Assembly (NCBI GenBank): GCA_021779995.1
Contig: JAJXZP010000276.1
Span: 1 to 37,598 of the forward strand
DNA: 37,598 nt
Direction: 5' to 3'
From: a bacterium
GTDB taxonomy: Bacteria > Spirochaetota > Spirochaetia > Treponematales > Rectinemataceae
The notes below the pieces were generated by a model, which had not been told where the DNA came from, made no database searches, and worked only from the letters and a program-made list of their open reading frames with translations. Position numbers and translations under genes: made by a program. Shown piece by piece: positions 26,191 to 34,959 of the stretch; within the stretch, counting starts at the first letter, position 1; each line of letters opens with the position of its first letter.

Positions 26191-27126
26191 TTACGCCCCT
26201 GCGGACTTGGCCGTCTCCACCATCGCGGCGAGGGCGTGAGGGTCGAGCCACGTGGGAATGGAGCATCCGTTGGCGAGAATGAATCGCGAACTCCCGCCAA
26301 GTCGCAGCCCCTCGCGCACATTCTGCCTACAGAACGCGGTCGAGACGCGCGTGACCCGATCGTTGTCGATGCCGCCCATGACCACGCCGGACCACTTAGC
26401 CTTCATCTCGGCGAGGGAGGGATTGCCCGCCGTCCGGTCCTCCCAGCTCATGATCGCGACCGGGAAATCGAGCACATCGTCGGTGTAGATTCTCTCGCCG
26501 TGAATGTGTGCGGTATTCATCCTGCCCAGGCTCGCTATCGCGCGGAACACCTTCATAGCCGCGGGCTTGGCGAACTCGAGAAAGACCCCGCGGTCCAGCT
26601 GGCTCTCGCTGCCGAGCACCGACATGAAGATGCCGCTCGCGCCGAGCGTTAGAGCCTTCTGGCAGTAGGCGATGAGATTGTCCGCCGCCACGTCCAGCGC
26701 CGCCTTCAGCTCCTTAGGGGCCGTCTTCACGAGATTCGCGAGATGCTCCCCGGCGATGCTGCGCTGCAGGCTCTGCCAGGGATCGAAAACCGTGTCGATG
26801 AAATAGGCCTTGCCCTTGAGCCTTTCCGCCACGATCCTGATGGCGGCGAGCTGCTCGTTCCAGTCGCAGGACTCCGGCTCGAAGCGCGCAATCCTCCCCA
26901 GGTCCGCCGCCGACTTGACTTCCTCGAGCCCCTCCGGCATCGGATAGAAATAATCGTTCATCAGCTTCAGGAAATCGAAATCGTAGTGCTCGAACCAGTC
27001 GAGCGCGATCGCCGCGAACTTCTCTCCGCTCGCGTGCTGATTGCCGAAATGGTACCACATCGACATGGGCGGCCGGTCCAGGCTTTTGCCCTGGAGGACC
27101 GCGTCTATTCGCTCGATCTTCGTCAT
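26191..27126 (-). CDS. Uroporphyrinogen decarboxylase-fold protein (UroD/MtaA/CmuA-like)
   Basis: MTKIERIDAVLQGKSLDRPPMSMWYHF typical UroD-family start; NTAHIHGE and NGCSIPTW candidate metal-ligand motifs. Confidence 0.82.
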   Translation of the reverse strand: MTKIERIDAVLQGKSLDRPPMSMWYHFGNQHASGEKFAAIALDWFEHYDFDFLKLMNDYFYPMPEGLEEVKSAADLGRIARFEPESCDWNEQLAAIRIVAERLKGKAYFIDTVFDPWQSLQRSIAGEHLANLVKTAPKELKAALDVAADNLIAYCQKALTLGASGIFMSVLGSESQLDRGVFLEFAKPAAMKVFRAIASLGRMNTAHIHGERIYTDDVLDFPVAIMSWEDRTAGNPSLAEMKAKWSGVVMGGIDNDRVTRVSTAFCRQNVREGLRLGGSSRFILANGCSIPTWLDPHALAAMVETAKSAGA

Positions 27127-27161
27127 TGTTCTCTCCTTAGGATGATCCGGCGCCTTGTTGC

Positions 27162-27875
27162 CTAAGAGACGCCGAGGTAGGCCCTGCGGATGGCGTCGTC
27201 GGTCCTGAGTTCGGAGCAGGGCGCTTCATGGGTGATCTTCCCCGTTTCGAGGATGTAGCCGTATCTCGCCACCTGAAGCGCCAGATTCGCGTTCTGCTCG
27301 ACGAGGAGGATCGTCTTCCCCATTTTGTTTATCTGGACGATGAAATCGAATATCTTGTCGACCATCAGGGGCGCGATGCCCAGACTGGGCTCGTCGAGGA
27401 ACAGTATCTTCGGGTCGGACATGAGTCCCCGCGCGATGGCAAGCATCTGCTGTTCCCCTCCCGAGAGCGTGCCACCCTCCTGCTTCCTTCTCTCCGCGAG
27501 CCGGGGGAAAAGCTCGAAACTGCGCTCGACGAGTTCCCGGACCCGCGCCTTGTCCTTGATCGTATAGGCGCCGACCTGCAGGTTCTCCTCGACGCTGAGT
27601 TCGGAGAATATCTTCCGCCCTTCGGGCACGTGCGATATCCCCCGCGCGACGACTTCCTCGGGCCGCTTGTTGACGACGTCCTCGCCGCCGAACCGGACCG
27701 TTCCTCGGGTGGCCTTCACGACCCCCGAAAGCGTGTTGAGAAGCGTGGTCTTTCCGGCGCCGTTGGCGCCTATTAGCGTCACGAGATCTCCCTGTTCCAG
27801 ACGGATCGAGACGCCCTTGAGCGCGTTGATCTTTCCGTAATGCACCACGAGGCCGTCGACTTCGAGAAGCGCCAA
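27162..27875 (-). CDS. livF: Branched-chain amino acid-type ABC transporter ATP-binding protein
   Basis: GANGAGKTTLLNTLSG; LSGGEQQMLAIARGLMSDPKILFLDEPSLGIAPLMVDKIF. Confidence 0.93.
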   Translation of the reverse strand: MALLEVDGLVVHYGKINALKGVSIRLEQGDLVTLIGANGAGKTTLLNTLSGVVKATRGTVRFGGEDVVNKRPEEVVARGISHVPEGRKIFSELSVEENLQVGAYTIKDKARVRELVERSFELFPRLAERRKQEGGTLSGGEQQMLAIARGLMSDPKILFLDEPSLGIAPLMVDKIFDFIVQINKMGKTILLVEQNANLALQVARYGYILETGKITHEAPCSELRTDDAIRRAYLGVS

Positions 27876-27877
27876 AC

Positions 27878-28639
27878 CTATACCCTCCTCTTCCCCAGAT
27901 AGGCTTCGATGACCCGCTCGTCGTTCTGTATCTCGGCCGCGGTTCCCTCGGCTATCTTGGAACCGTAGTCGAGGACGGTGATTTTGTCGGCGAGGCTCAT
28001 GACCAGTTTCATGTCATGTTCGATGAGGAGCAGGGTGAGACCCTCTCGCCGGAGCTCGCGAATGAACCTGTCGAACTCCTCGGTCTCCGCCGTGTTCATA
28101 CCGGCGGCCGGCTCGTCGAGCAGCAGCAGCTGGGGCCGCGCGGCGAGGGCCCTGGCTATCTCGAGCTTGCGCTGCTCCCCGTACGACAGATTGCGCGCGT
28201 ATTCCTCCCGTTTGTCGACGAGACCGACCTTCTCCAGGATATCCATCACGAAGGCGCGGCCTTCCTTGTCCTCCCGCCTGTAACGAGCGTTGTGCGATAC
28301 CGCGGCCCACACGAAGGACTTGTATTGATTGTGGGTTCCGGTCAGCACATTGTCGAACACCGACATGTAGCCGAACAGACGGATGTTCTGGAAGGTCCTG
28401 GAGATGCCCTTGGCGGATACCTTCTGAGGCGGCAGCCGCTCGATCCGCTCTCCGCGCCAGACGACCTGCCCGGAGTCAGCCGGAATGATGGAGCTGATGT
28501 TGTTGAAGAGCGTGGTCTTGCCAGCGCCGTTGGGCCCTATGATCGCATGCGTCGTGCCTTCCGCGACGGATAGGCTGACCTTGTTCACGGCGACCAGCCC
28601 GCCGAAGCGCTTTTCGAGGTCGCGTATCTCGAGAATCAC
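27878..28639 (-). CDS. livG: Branched-chain amino acid-type ABC transporter ATP-binding protein
   Basis: GPNGAGKTTLFNNISSI; LSYGEQRKLEIARALAARPQLLLLDEPAAGMNTAETEEF. Confidence 0.93.
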   Translation of the reverse strand: MILEIRDLEKRFGGLVAVNKVSLSVAEGTTHAIIGPNGAGKTTLFNNISSIIPADSGQVVWRGERIERLPPQKVSAKGISRTFQNIRLFGYMSVFDNVLTGTHNQYKSFVWAAVSHNARYRREDKEGRAFVMDILEKVGLVDKREEYARNLSYGEQRKLEIARALAARPQLLLLDEPAAGMNTAETEEFDRFIRELRREGLTLLLIEHDMKLVMSLADKITVLDYGSKIAEGTAAEIQNDERVIEAYLGKRRV

Positions 28640-29655
28640 GCCGCACCTCCCCCCGCCTGGCCCTCGGCCGCGGAATCGATCTTCTGCTTCCGGAAATGGA
28701 ATCGGGCCGTCCCCGACGGAGGCACGAACAGTCCCTTGACCCCGGCGAGCCCCTCGGGCTTGACCACGATGACGAGAATGAGGATCGCGCCGTAGAGAAC
28801 CGAGCGGTATTGCGCCAGGAAGCGAAACAGCTCAGGAATCAGCATGAGGATGACCGCGCCGATGACGGGCCCGATGATCGAGCCGGTTCCGCCCAGGGCC
28901 ACCATCGTGAGTATCAGGAAGGACTCGTTCATGCCGAACTGGTCCGCGCTGATGTACCTCACGAAATGCCCGTAGAACGCCCCCGCGAGGCCGGTGAACA
29001 GGCACGATATGGTGAAGGCGAGAACCTTGTAGCCGAAGACCGGGACACCCATCGTGGAAGCGGCCACCTCGTCCTCGCGGATGGCCACCCAGGCCCGTCC
29101 CACCCTGGAGCGATAGAGCCTGGCTATGAGAAATACCACGAGGGCGGCGAATACGAGGACAAGGTAGTAATAGTTGGAAAAGTTCTTGAAGGAAAACCCG
29201 AACAGCGAGGGGACCGGGATGCCGGGGATTCCCATCGGACCCCGGGTGAGCGAGTTCCAGTTCATGATGAGGATCCTGACGATCTCGCCGAAGGCCAGAG
29301 TCCCGAAGACCAGGAAAGTCTGCCTGAGCCGCAGCGTAGCCAGGCCCAGGAATGCGCCTACCATGGCGGTGAAGAGACCAGCCAAGGGCATCGTGACCCA
29401 GAACGGCCAGTGAAGACTCAGGCTGAGAATGGCCGAGGCGTAGGCCCCGATGCCGTAGAAGGCGCCGTGGCCGAGGGAATACATTCCGGTGAAACCGATG
29501 ATCAGGTTGAGGCTGGAGGCGAGCACGACGTAGATGCCGATCATGGTGGCGATTCTGACGAAGTATTGGTTCCCCAGCAGATACGGCAACGCGATGAGGA
29601 GCAACCCTACGCAGAGCTGCAGGACAAGGCGATATTTTCGGGAGATCGAAATCAT
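28636..29655 (-). CDS. livM: Branched-chain amino acid-type ABC transporter permease
   Basis: NLIIGFTGMYSLGHGAFYGIGAYASAIL; ATG at 29655 with GAGGG upstream preferred over GTG at 29667; 4-bp overlap with livG. Confidence 0.92.
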   Translation of the reverse strand: MISISRKYRLVLQLCVGLLLIALPYLLGNQYFVRIATMIGIYVVLASSLNLIIGFTGMYSLGHGAFYGIGAYASAILSLSLHWPFWVTMPLAGLFTAMVGAFLGLATLRLRQTFLVFGTLAFGEIVRILIMNWNSLTRGPMGIPGIPVPSLFGFSFKNFSNYYYLVLVFAALVVFLIARLYRSRVGRAWVAIREDEVAASTMGVPVFGYKVLAFTISCLFTGLAGAFYGHFVRYISADQFGMNESFLILTMVALGGTGSIIGPVIGAVILMLIPELFRFLAQYRSVLYGAILILVIVVKPEGLAGVKGLFVPPSGTARFHFRKQKIDSAAEGQAGGGAA

Positions 29656-29677
29656 TATATCCCTCACTTCCGGCGTG

Positions 29678-30544
29678 TCAGAGTTTCGCTTTCTTCCCGA
29701 GGATCCCGTTCGGGCGGAAGAGCAGGAAGACGATCAACAGGAGATAGCTGACGAAATCCTTGTACCCTGACGAGACAAATTGGACACTCATGTTCTCGAT
29801 GATCCCCAAAAGATAGCCACCGAGGATCGCGCCCGGGATAGAGGTGATGCCGCCGAATACCGCGGCGGTAAATCCCTTGATCCCAGGGACAAATCCCATG
29901 TAGGGATTGATCGCATTGTAGTAGATGGCCGCCAGGACTCCGACGAACGCGGCGAGGGCTCCCGAAAGGGAGAAGGCGATGGAGGTCACCCGGTCCACCT
30001 TGATGCCCATGAGGCCCGCGGTGCGGTAGTCCAGGGCGACGGCGCGGACCCCGAGACCGATCTTGGTGCCGTAGAACAGGAGCTGGAGAAGCAGCATCAT
30101 CGCGGCCGCCAGGGCCACCATGAATATCTGCAGCCACGACACGTTGGCTCCGGCTACCACGAGAGCCGTCGAAGAGTAGAAACTCGGCATGGCCTTCGTC
30201 TGGGCCCCGAAAATAGCGGCGGCGATCTCCTTGAACAGGAACGAGAATCCTATCGTGCAGACCAGGGATGCAATATGAGGCACTCCGCGGAGAGCCTTGA
30301 AGGCCACCTTCTCGACGATCCAGCCGAGCCCCCAACCGACCGCGAAGCCCGCGAGGAGGGCGAGGAAGAGGTTGGGCGTGATGTAACTCACGACGATCCA
30401 GCCGGCATAGGCGCCGAACATGTAAATTTCGCCCATCGCGAAATTGACCAGCTTCAGGAGCCCCCAGACGAGGGAGAAGGAGATCGCGATGAGCGCGAAA
30501 AGGCTGCCTTCAGTAATTCCGTTGACGAGCTGCTGCGTGAACAT
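29678..30544 (-). CDS. livH: Branched-chain amino acid-type ABC transporter permease
   Basis: MFTQQLVNGITEGSLFALIAISFSLVWGLLKLVNFAMGEIYMFGAYAGW; GGGGAG upstream of ATG 30544. Confidence 0.92.
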   Translation of the reverse strand: MFTQQLVNGITEGSLFALIAISFSLVWGLLKLVNFAMGEIYMFGAYAGWIVVSYITPNLFLALLAGFAVGWGLGWIVEKVAFKALRGVPHIASLVCTIGFSFLFKEIAAAIFGAQTKAMPSFYSSTALVVAGANVSWLQIFMVALAAAMMLLLQLLFYGTKIGLGVRAVALDYRTAGLMGIKVDRVTSIAFSLSGALAAFVGVLAAIYYNAINPYMGFVPGIKGFTAAVFGGITSIPGAILGGYLLGIIENMSVQFVSSGYKDFVSYLLLIVFLLFRPNGILGKKAKL

Positions 30545-30563
30545 GCTATCGATTCTCCCCATA

Positions 30564-30593
30564 AGCTTCGGACCCCCGGAAGGGTCCGAAGCT
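30564..30593 (-). other. Intercistronic stem-loop between livK-like and livH-like genes
   Basis: AGCTTCGGACCC (30564-30575) / GGGTCCGAAGCT (30582-30593), perfect 12-bp arms, 6-nt loop. Confidence 0.85.
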
Positions 30594-30615
30594 CGATTCA
30601 AGACCTGACAGGAAA

Positions 30616-31740
30616 CTACTTCAACAGCTTGAAATCGCCGTTCACGACCTGCACGGCCTTATAGCCCTTGATCGCGTCGCGGTTGGGGGTGAAGGTGATG
30701 GTGCCGGTGAGTCCCTGGAAGCCCTTGATTCCAGCCAACGCGTCTCGGATGGCCTGCTTGTCGGTGGAACCGGCGCGCCTGATCGCCTCGGTCAAAATGT
30801 AGATCGCGTCATAGGCGAGGGCCGCGTGGAAATTGGGCGTCGCGCCGAAGCGCTTCTGGAAACCGGTCACGTAGGCTTGCACGCGGGGATCGGTATCCTT
30901 GGCGAAGAAGCTGACGTTGGTGTAGAGGCCGTTCACGGACGAGCCGCCGAGCTTGGTGAGCTCGGTGGAGTAGAGCGAGCTGGGCCCGAGCACGGGGATA
31001 TCCCAGCCCATCTTCTGGCGCTGCAGGCTGATGAGGGCCCCGTCGTTGTACATCGTCGCCATGTAGAGCGCGTCGGGCTTGGACTCCTTGAGCTTGGTGA
31101 GCACCGCGTTGAAGTCCTTCTCTCCCTGGAAGAAGGACTCGACCGCGACGATCTTGCCGCCGATCTTCTCGAAGTTCTCCTTGAAGAACTTCTGAGTGTC
31201 CATGCCCCAGTCGTTGTTGATGAAGAGAATGGCCATCCTCTTGATCTTGAGCTTATTGAAGGCGAGATCGGCCATGAAGGGCTGCTCGTAGGCCTGGGTG
31301 CCGACGATGCTGAAGCTCCAGACCGAGCCCGGAGTGAAGGTCGTGGCGCTCGCAGTGGGCGAGAGCTGCACCATGCCAGCGGCGTCGTAGATCGGCTGTG
31401 AGGCCAGGCAGCAGCTGGAGGTGAAATCGCCGATCTCGGCCACGATGCTCGGATCCGAGGTCCATTTCTGCGCGAGGGAGACGGACTCCTTGGGGTCTCC
31501 CCTCGAATCGCCTACGGAGAGCACATATTTCTTCCCGAGCACCCCGCCTTGGGCGTTGATCTCGTCGATCCCCATCTGGACGGAGCGCTGGAAGTTCACG
31601 CCATACTCGGCGTAGTCGCCCGTCAATGGCGCGGTCAGCGCGATGTGGATAGTGTTGTCTGTTCCGCCGGCAGCCCAAAGTGAAGCACCGCCGACCAGCA
31701 CCAGTACCGCACTCAAGAGCGCGATCATTCTGTTCTGCAT
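30616..31740 (-). CDS. livK: Branched-chain amino acid-type ABC transporter substrate-binding protein
   Basis: Signal peptide; IHIALTAPLTGDYAEYGVNFQRSVQMGIDEINAQGGVLGKKY; AGGAGGGG before ATG. Confidence 0.92.
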   Translation of the reverse strand: MQNRMIALLSAVLVLVGGASLWAAGGTDNTIHIALTAPLTGDYAEYGVNFQRSVQMGIDEINAQGGVLGKKYVLSVGDSRGDPKESVSLAQKWTSDPSIVAEIGDFTSSCCLASQPIYDAAGMVQLSPTASATTFTPGSVWSFSIVGTQAYEQPFMADLAFNKLKIKRMAILFINNDWGMDTQKFFKENFEKIGGKIVAVESFFQGEKDFNAVLTKLKESKPDALYMATMYNDGALISLQRQKMGWDIPVLGPSSLYSTELTKLGGSSVNGLYTNVSFFAKDTDPRVQAYVTGFQKRFGATPNFHAALAYDAIYILTEAIRRAGSTDKQAIRDALAGIKGFQGLTGTITFTPNRDAIKGYKAVQVVNGDFKLLK

Positions 31741-31766
31741 GAGCCCCTCCTAACAAAGATTGTTCG

Positions 31767-31784
31767 ATCGAGCATAGGCTCGAT
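31767..31784 (-). promoter_or_regulatory. 5'-UTR inverted repeat ATCGAGC-N4-GCTCGAT
   Basis: Perfect 7-bp arms, 4-nt loop, upstream of the livK-like SD. Confidence 0.5.
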
Positions 31785-31806
31785 GTTCCTACGAGTCAAA
31801 AACGAT

Positions 31807-31839
31807 ATGTTATTTACATTTTTGTTGCTTTTATAACAT
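31807..31839 (-). promoter_or_regulatory. Candidate operator ATGTTAT-N19-ATAACAT
   Basis: Perfect 7-bp inverted half-sites just downstream of the predicted start site. Confidence 0.55.
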
Positions 31840-31850
31840 TTCTATGGCAG

Positions 31851-31879
31851 ATTATAAGGACGGTCCTCGCTCTTGTCAA
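31851..31879 (-). promoter_or_regulatory. Perfect-consensus sigma70 promoter TTGACA-N17-TATAAT of the livK-led cluster
   Basis: Minus-strand TTGACA at 31874-31879, TATAAT at 31851-31856, A8 tract upstream. Confidence 0.9.
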
Positions 31880-32002
31880 CATTTTTTTTGCCCGCAGGAC
31901 CGGAGATCGGCGGAGCGCTCTGACTCGGACCGGAGCCCGTGCAGAATATTGCGACGAAGGGGCTTATACTCAGGCTCCATACGCTCAACTCAGGAGTTTG
32001 CC

Positions 32003-32776
32003 TTGGCCGACAGCGAGAAAAGGAGAAGCCTGATCCAGCAGTACCTCGTGCAGAATGGAGCATGCTCGATTTCGGCGCTGGCAAGCCGCCTGGAAGTATC
32101 GACGATGACGATACGGCGAGACATGGAATTGCTCGCAGGCAAGGGGCTTGTCCGGGTCTACCATGGAGTCGTCGTTCCCCTCAAAGAGGAGGCCACCTCG
32201 CTTCAGGAGTACGCGCTTACGAAGGCCGAGGCCGTGCATGTGCAGGAAAAACTCCGAATCGCAAGGGCTGCCGCATCCATGGTCGAGCCGGAGGACATTC
32301 TCTTCATCGACGGAGGCTCTACCGCGGCCCTGGTGGCGCGCGAGCTTCCGCGCGGCATCCCTCTCACGATCATCTGCCTGAGTCTCAACGCATTTCTCAA
32401 TGTCGCAGGCAATCCCGCGGCAGAAGTCATTCTGGCCGGAGGGATTTACCACGAAGAAACCCATATCTTCGAAGGTCCCGAGAGCATCGAGCTCATCAGA
32501 CGATACCGAGCGACCAAGGCCTTTGTCTCGGCCAACGGCTTCCGCGAAGACCTCGGGGTGACCTGTTCCAACAATTATCTGCTGTCGATCAAGCAAGCCG
32601 TGCTGCGCTCGAGCATCCAGAAGATACTGGTCGCCGATTCTTCCAAGTTCGGGAAAGTCAATTCCTGCTATTTCGCGGATCTTTCGGATTTCAGCGAACT
32701 GATCACGGACGACGGCCTGCCCGATTCGGCGTTGCAATCGATTCGAGACTCGGGTACCAAAGTGCAGGCCGTCTAG
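32003..32776 (+). CDS. DeoR-family transcriptional regulator
   Basis: TTG start preceded by CAGGAG; SEKRRSLIQQYLVQNGACSISALASRLEVSTMTIRRDMELLAGKGLVRVYHGV; C-terminal sensor domain FIDGGSTAALVAREL. Confidence 0.9.
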   Translation: MADSEKRRSLIQQYLVQNGACSISALASRLEVSTMTIRRDMELLAGKGLVRVYHGVVVPLKEEATSLQEYALTKAEAVHVQEKLRIARAAASMVEPEDILFIDGGSTAALVARELPRGIPLTIICLSLNAFLNVAGNPAAEVILAGGIYHEETHIFEGPESIELIRRYRATKAFVSANGFREDLGVTCSNNYLLSIKQAVLRSSIQKILVADSSKFGKVNSCYFADLSDFSELITDDGLPDSALQSIRDSGTKVQAV

Positions 32777-32884
32777 CCGGGTATTGAAAAGCTTCGAGTA
32801 TTTCGACGCCCGGCCGGGCTCCTTGTTCCGTCGCGCGCCTATGCGCACTGGAGAACTCGACACCCCCATGGACTCCGGCGAACC

Positions 32885-32913
32885 TTGACGCCGCCCCCGG
32901 CGGAGGCTACAAC
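32885..32913 (+). promoter_or_regulatory. Sigma70-like promoter TTGACG-N17-TACAAC upstream of the MFS gene
   Basis: -35 at 32885-32890, -10 at 32908-32913. Confidence 0.5.
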
Positions 32914-32951
32914 GATCAACATTCCCCGGCCCATTCATAAAAGGAGCGCGC

Positions 32952-34253
32952 ATGACCGCCCTCATAGAATCGCTCAACCTGGAGTCCAAGCGTCGCCATT
33001 TCCGCGCCTCGTACTTCTGGGTGATCGGCGTGTTCTACCTGTTCCAGGGATTCTACCTCTCGGGGATCATGACCTACGGCAGCGTCAGGATGTCCGAATG
33101 GGCGGTGCCGGTCACGACCCAGACCCTCATCAAGACCCTCGTCGCCCTGCCGACCTTCTTAAAAATGTTCTCGGGCCTCTTGAGCGACCGCGTTCCCTTG
33201 GGGCGGCTGGGGCGGCGCAAGCCCTACATTTTCCTCGGCCTCATCTTCTACGTCCCGGCCTTCGCGATCCTGGCCTTCCACGACGCCTACGACGCCCTGT
33301 GGATCGCCTCGCTCATGGCCGTCATGGCCGGTTGGATGCTGGTGGACGGCACGATGGACGGCTTCGCGGTGGACATCACGCCCGACGAATTGCAGGGCAG
33401 CTTCCAGGGCGTGCACAGCGCCACGCGCATGGTGGGCTTCGCGGCCGGCTCGGTGCTCATCCCGCTGATCGGCCCCCGGCTCGGCTGGACGACGACGGTG
33501 GCGCTCATGGCCTTCGCCGCCCTCGTGCAGACCGCCAGCGCCTTCTTCTTCCGCGAGCCGAAGGTGACTCGCGCGGACCTGAAGACCCTGATGCCCCTGG
33601 GCGCGGTGCTTAAAGAAGCCTTCGGCGGCTCGAAGCCCTGGATGGGCATTCTCTTCATGCTCAGCCTGACCGCCGTGACGGCCATCCCGGGTGTGGCCCA
33701 GCTGTACATCCTGACCGACCTGGGCTGGGGCCGCGATCCCGGGCTGCTCAAGCTCTACGGCTTTCTCAACCTGGCTCTGTTCGGCGGGGCCGCCCTGGGC
33801 TCCTTCGTCGTCGGACGGATCATGAGCACGAGGACCTATTCGATGCCCTTCTACGCGCTCACGACGGTCGCCTACTGGATCCTCATGCTGCCCTGGCTGC
33901 TCGTCGCCCGATCGGGAGGCGGCGTTCCGCTCATCTTCGCGTGCCAGTTTCTGTCCGGCATCGGCTACGGTCTGGGGAACGTGATCGTCTTCACGATCGC
34001 CATGCGCCTCTGCCCGGCCTCCATCGAGGGCTTCATGTTCTGCACCTTCATGTCTTTCTCCAACATCGGCGAGTACGCCCTCGGGGCGAACGTCATCACC
34101 GGCCTCGCGGGCTCGATGGGCGGCATCATTCCTTCCTTCTTCTCGCTGCTTCCCTTCTCCCTGCTCGCGCTCCTGTTCGTGGGCCTGATCATCCGGGCAT
34201 TGAAAAGGGGCGCCGCCCCTCTCGGAACGGCGCCCCTGCTCGCGCGGGACTGA
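32952..34253 (+). CDS. MFS transporter (AmpG/GPH-like)
   Basis: 433 aa; LLSDRVPLGRLGRRKPYIFLGLIFY; SD-like AGGAG before ATG. Confidence 0.87.
   Translation: MTALIESLNLESKRRHFRASYFWVIGVFYLFQGFYLSGIMTYGSVRMSEWAVPVTTQTLIKTLVALPTFLKMFSGLLSDRVPLGRLGRRKPYIFLGLIFYVPAFAILAFHDAYDALWIASLMAVMAGWMLVDGTMDGFAVDITPDELQGSFQGVHSATRMVGFAAGSVLIPLIGPRLGWTTTVALMAFAALVQTASAFFFREPKVTRADLKTLMPLGAVLKEAFGGSKPWMGILFMLSLTAVTAIPGVAQLYILTDLGWGRDPGLLKLYGFLNLALFGGAALGSFVVGRIMSTRTYSMPFYALTTVAYWILMLPWLLVARSGGGVPLIFACQFLSGIGYGLGNVIVFTIAMRLCPASIEGFMFCTFMSFSNIGEYALGANVITGLAGSMGGIIPSFFSLLPFSLLALLFVGLIIRALKRGAAPLGTAPLLARD
34206..34237. other. GC-rich stem-loop inside the 3' end of the MFS gene
   Basis: AGGGGCGCCG (34206-34215) / CGGCGCCCCT (34228-34237), perfect 10-bp arms, 12-nt loop. 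Confidence 0.6.
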
Positions 34254-34300
34254 GGATCGATTCGATCCGGCAGCCCGGGCCTCGAAAGCGGGTCGGGAAC

Positions 34301-34867
34301 TTAGGCCTTGTAGTCGGCGTCCTCGAGCTGCTTGCGGGCGCCTTCGACGGTCGCCTGGAGGGCGGTGGCCTTGGCGTCGGCGTCGCCGATGTTGCCGGCG
34401 TCATAGCTGGTCTTGATGTCGGCGAGGCCGGTCTTGGCCTGCGCGACGAGGGCCCTGAGCGACTTCACGTCGACCTTGGCCTTCCTGCCGTAGCGGGCGG
34501 CCTTGGCGATCTCCTTCTGGACGACGGGAAGGTCGGCGTTGATGGCGGCGACGATGCCGTCGACGGCGGTCTGCATGGCGGCCTTGCCGGCATCGACACC
34601 GCTCTTCGCCGTATTCGAGGCGTCGAGCAGGGCCTTGGCGTCGGTCTTGGCCTTGCCGTAAGCCTTGGCGGTCAGATCGGCCTGGAGGGTATCGTTCGCG
34701 GAGGAGGCCGTCTTGAAGGCATCGGGAGCGTAGACATCAGCCTGCGCGGTCTTGGCGTCGTTGAAGGCGGCGGTGGCGGCGTCGATGTCGGCCTGGGGAA
34801 TCTTGGGGGCGCAGGCAAAGGCCAGCGCGGCAAGAGCGACGACTGCAGCAACCTTGAGGTACTTCAT
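34301..34867 (-). CDS. Ala-rich lipoprotein, DUF4398-like
   Basis: MKYLKVAAVVALAALAFAC lipobox; helical Ala-rich repeats. Confidence 0.78.
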   Translation of the reverse strand: MKYLKVAAVVALAALAFACAPKIPQADIDAATAAFNDAKTAQADVYAPDAFKTASSANDTLQADLTAKAYGKAKTDAKALLDASNTAKSGVDAGKAAMQTAVDGIVAAINADLPVVQKEIAKAARYGRKAKVDVKSLRALVAQAKTGLADIKTSYDAGNIGDADAKATALQATVEGARKQLEDADYKA

Positions 34868-34959
34868 TTCTTTCCTCTCCGTGGGACATGTGGGAATCTG
34901 CGTGAGCGGCGCTTAAGCATCTACGATGTTGTATCAGCGTCTGCCTGCAACCCTGCGTA

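Noticed and set aside
31844-32002. N-terminal extension of the DeoR ORF (MADYKDGPRSCQ...)
   Set aside because: Overlaps the divergent promoter and precedes the normal DeoR N-terminus; TTG 32003 with CAGGAG fits better
32808-32819. Palindrome GCCCGGCCGGGC after the DeoR gene
   Set aside because: Expected by chance in GC-rich DNA; no T-tract or supporting context
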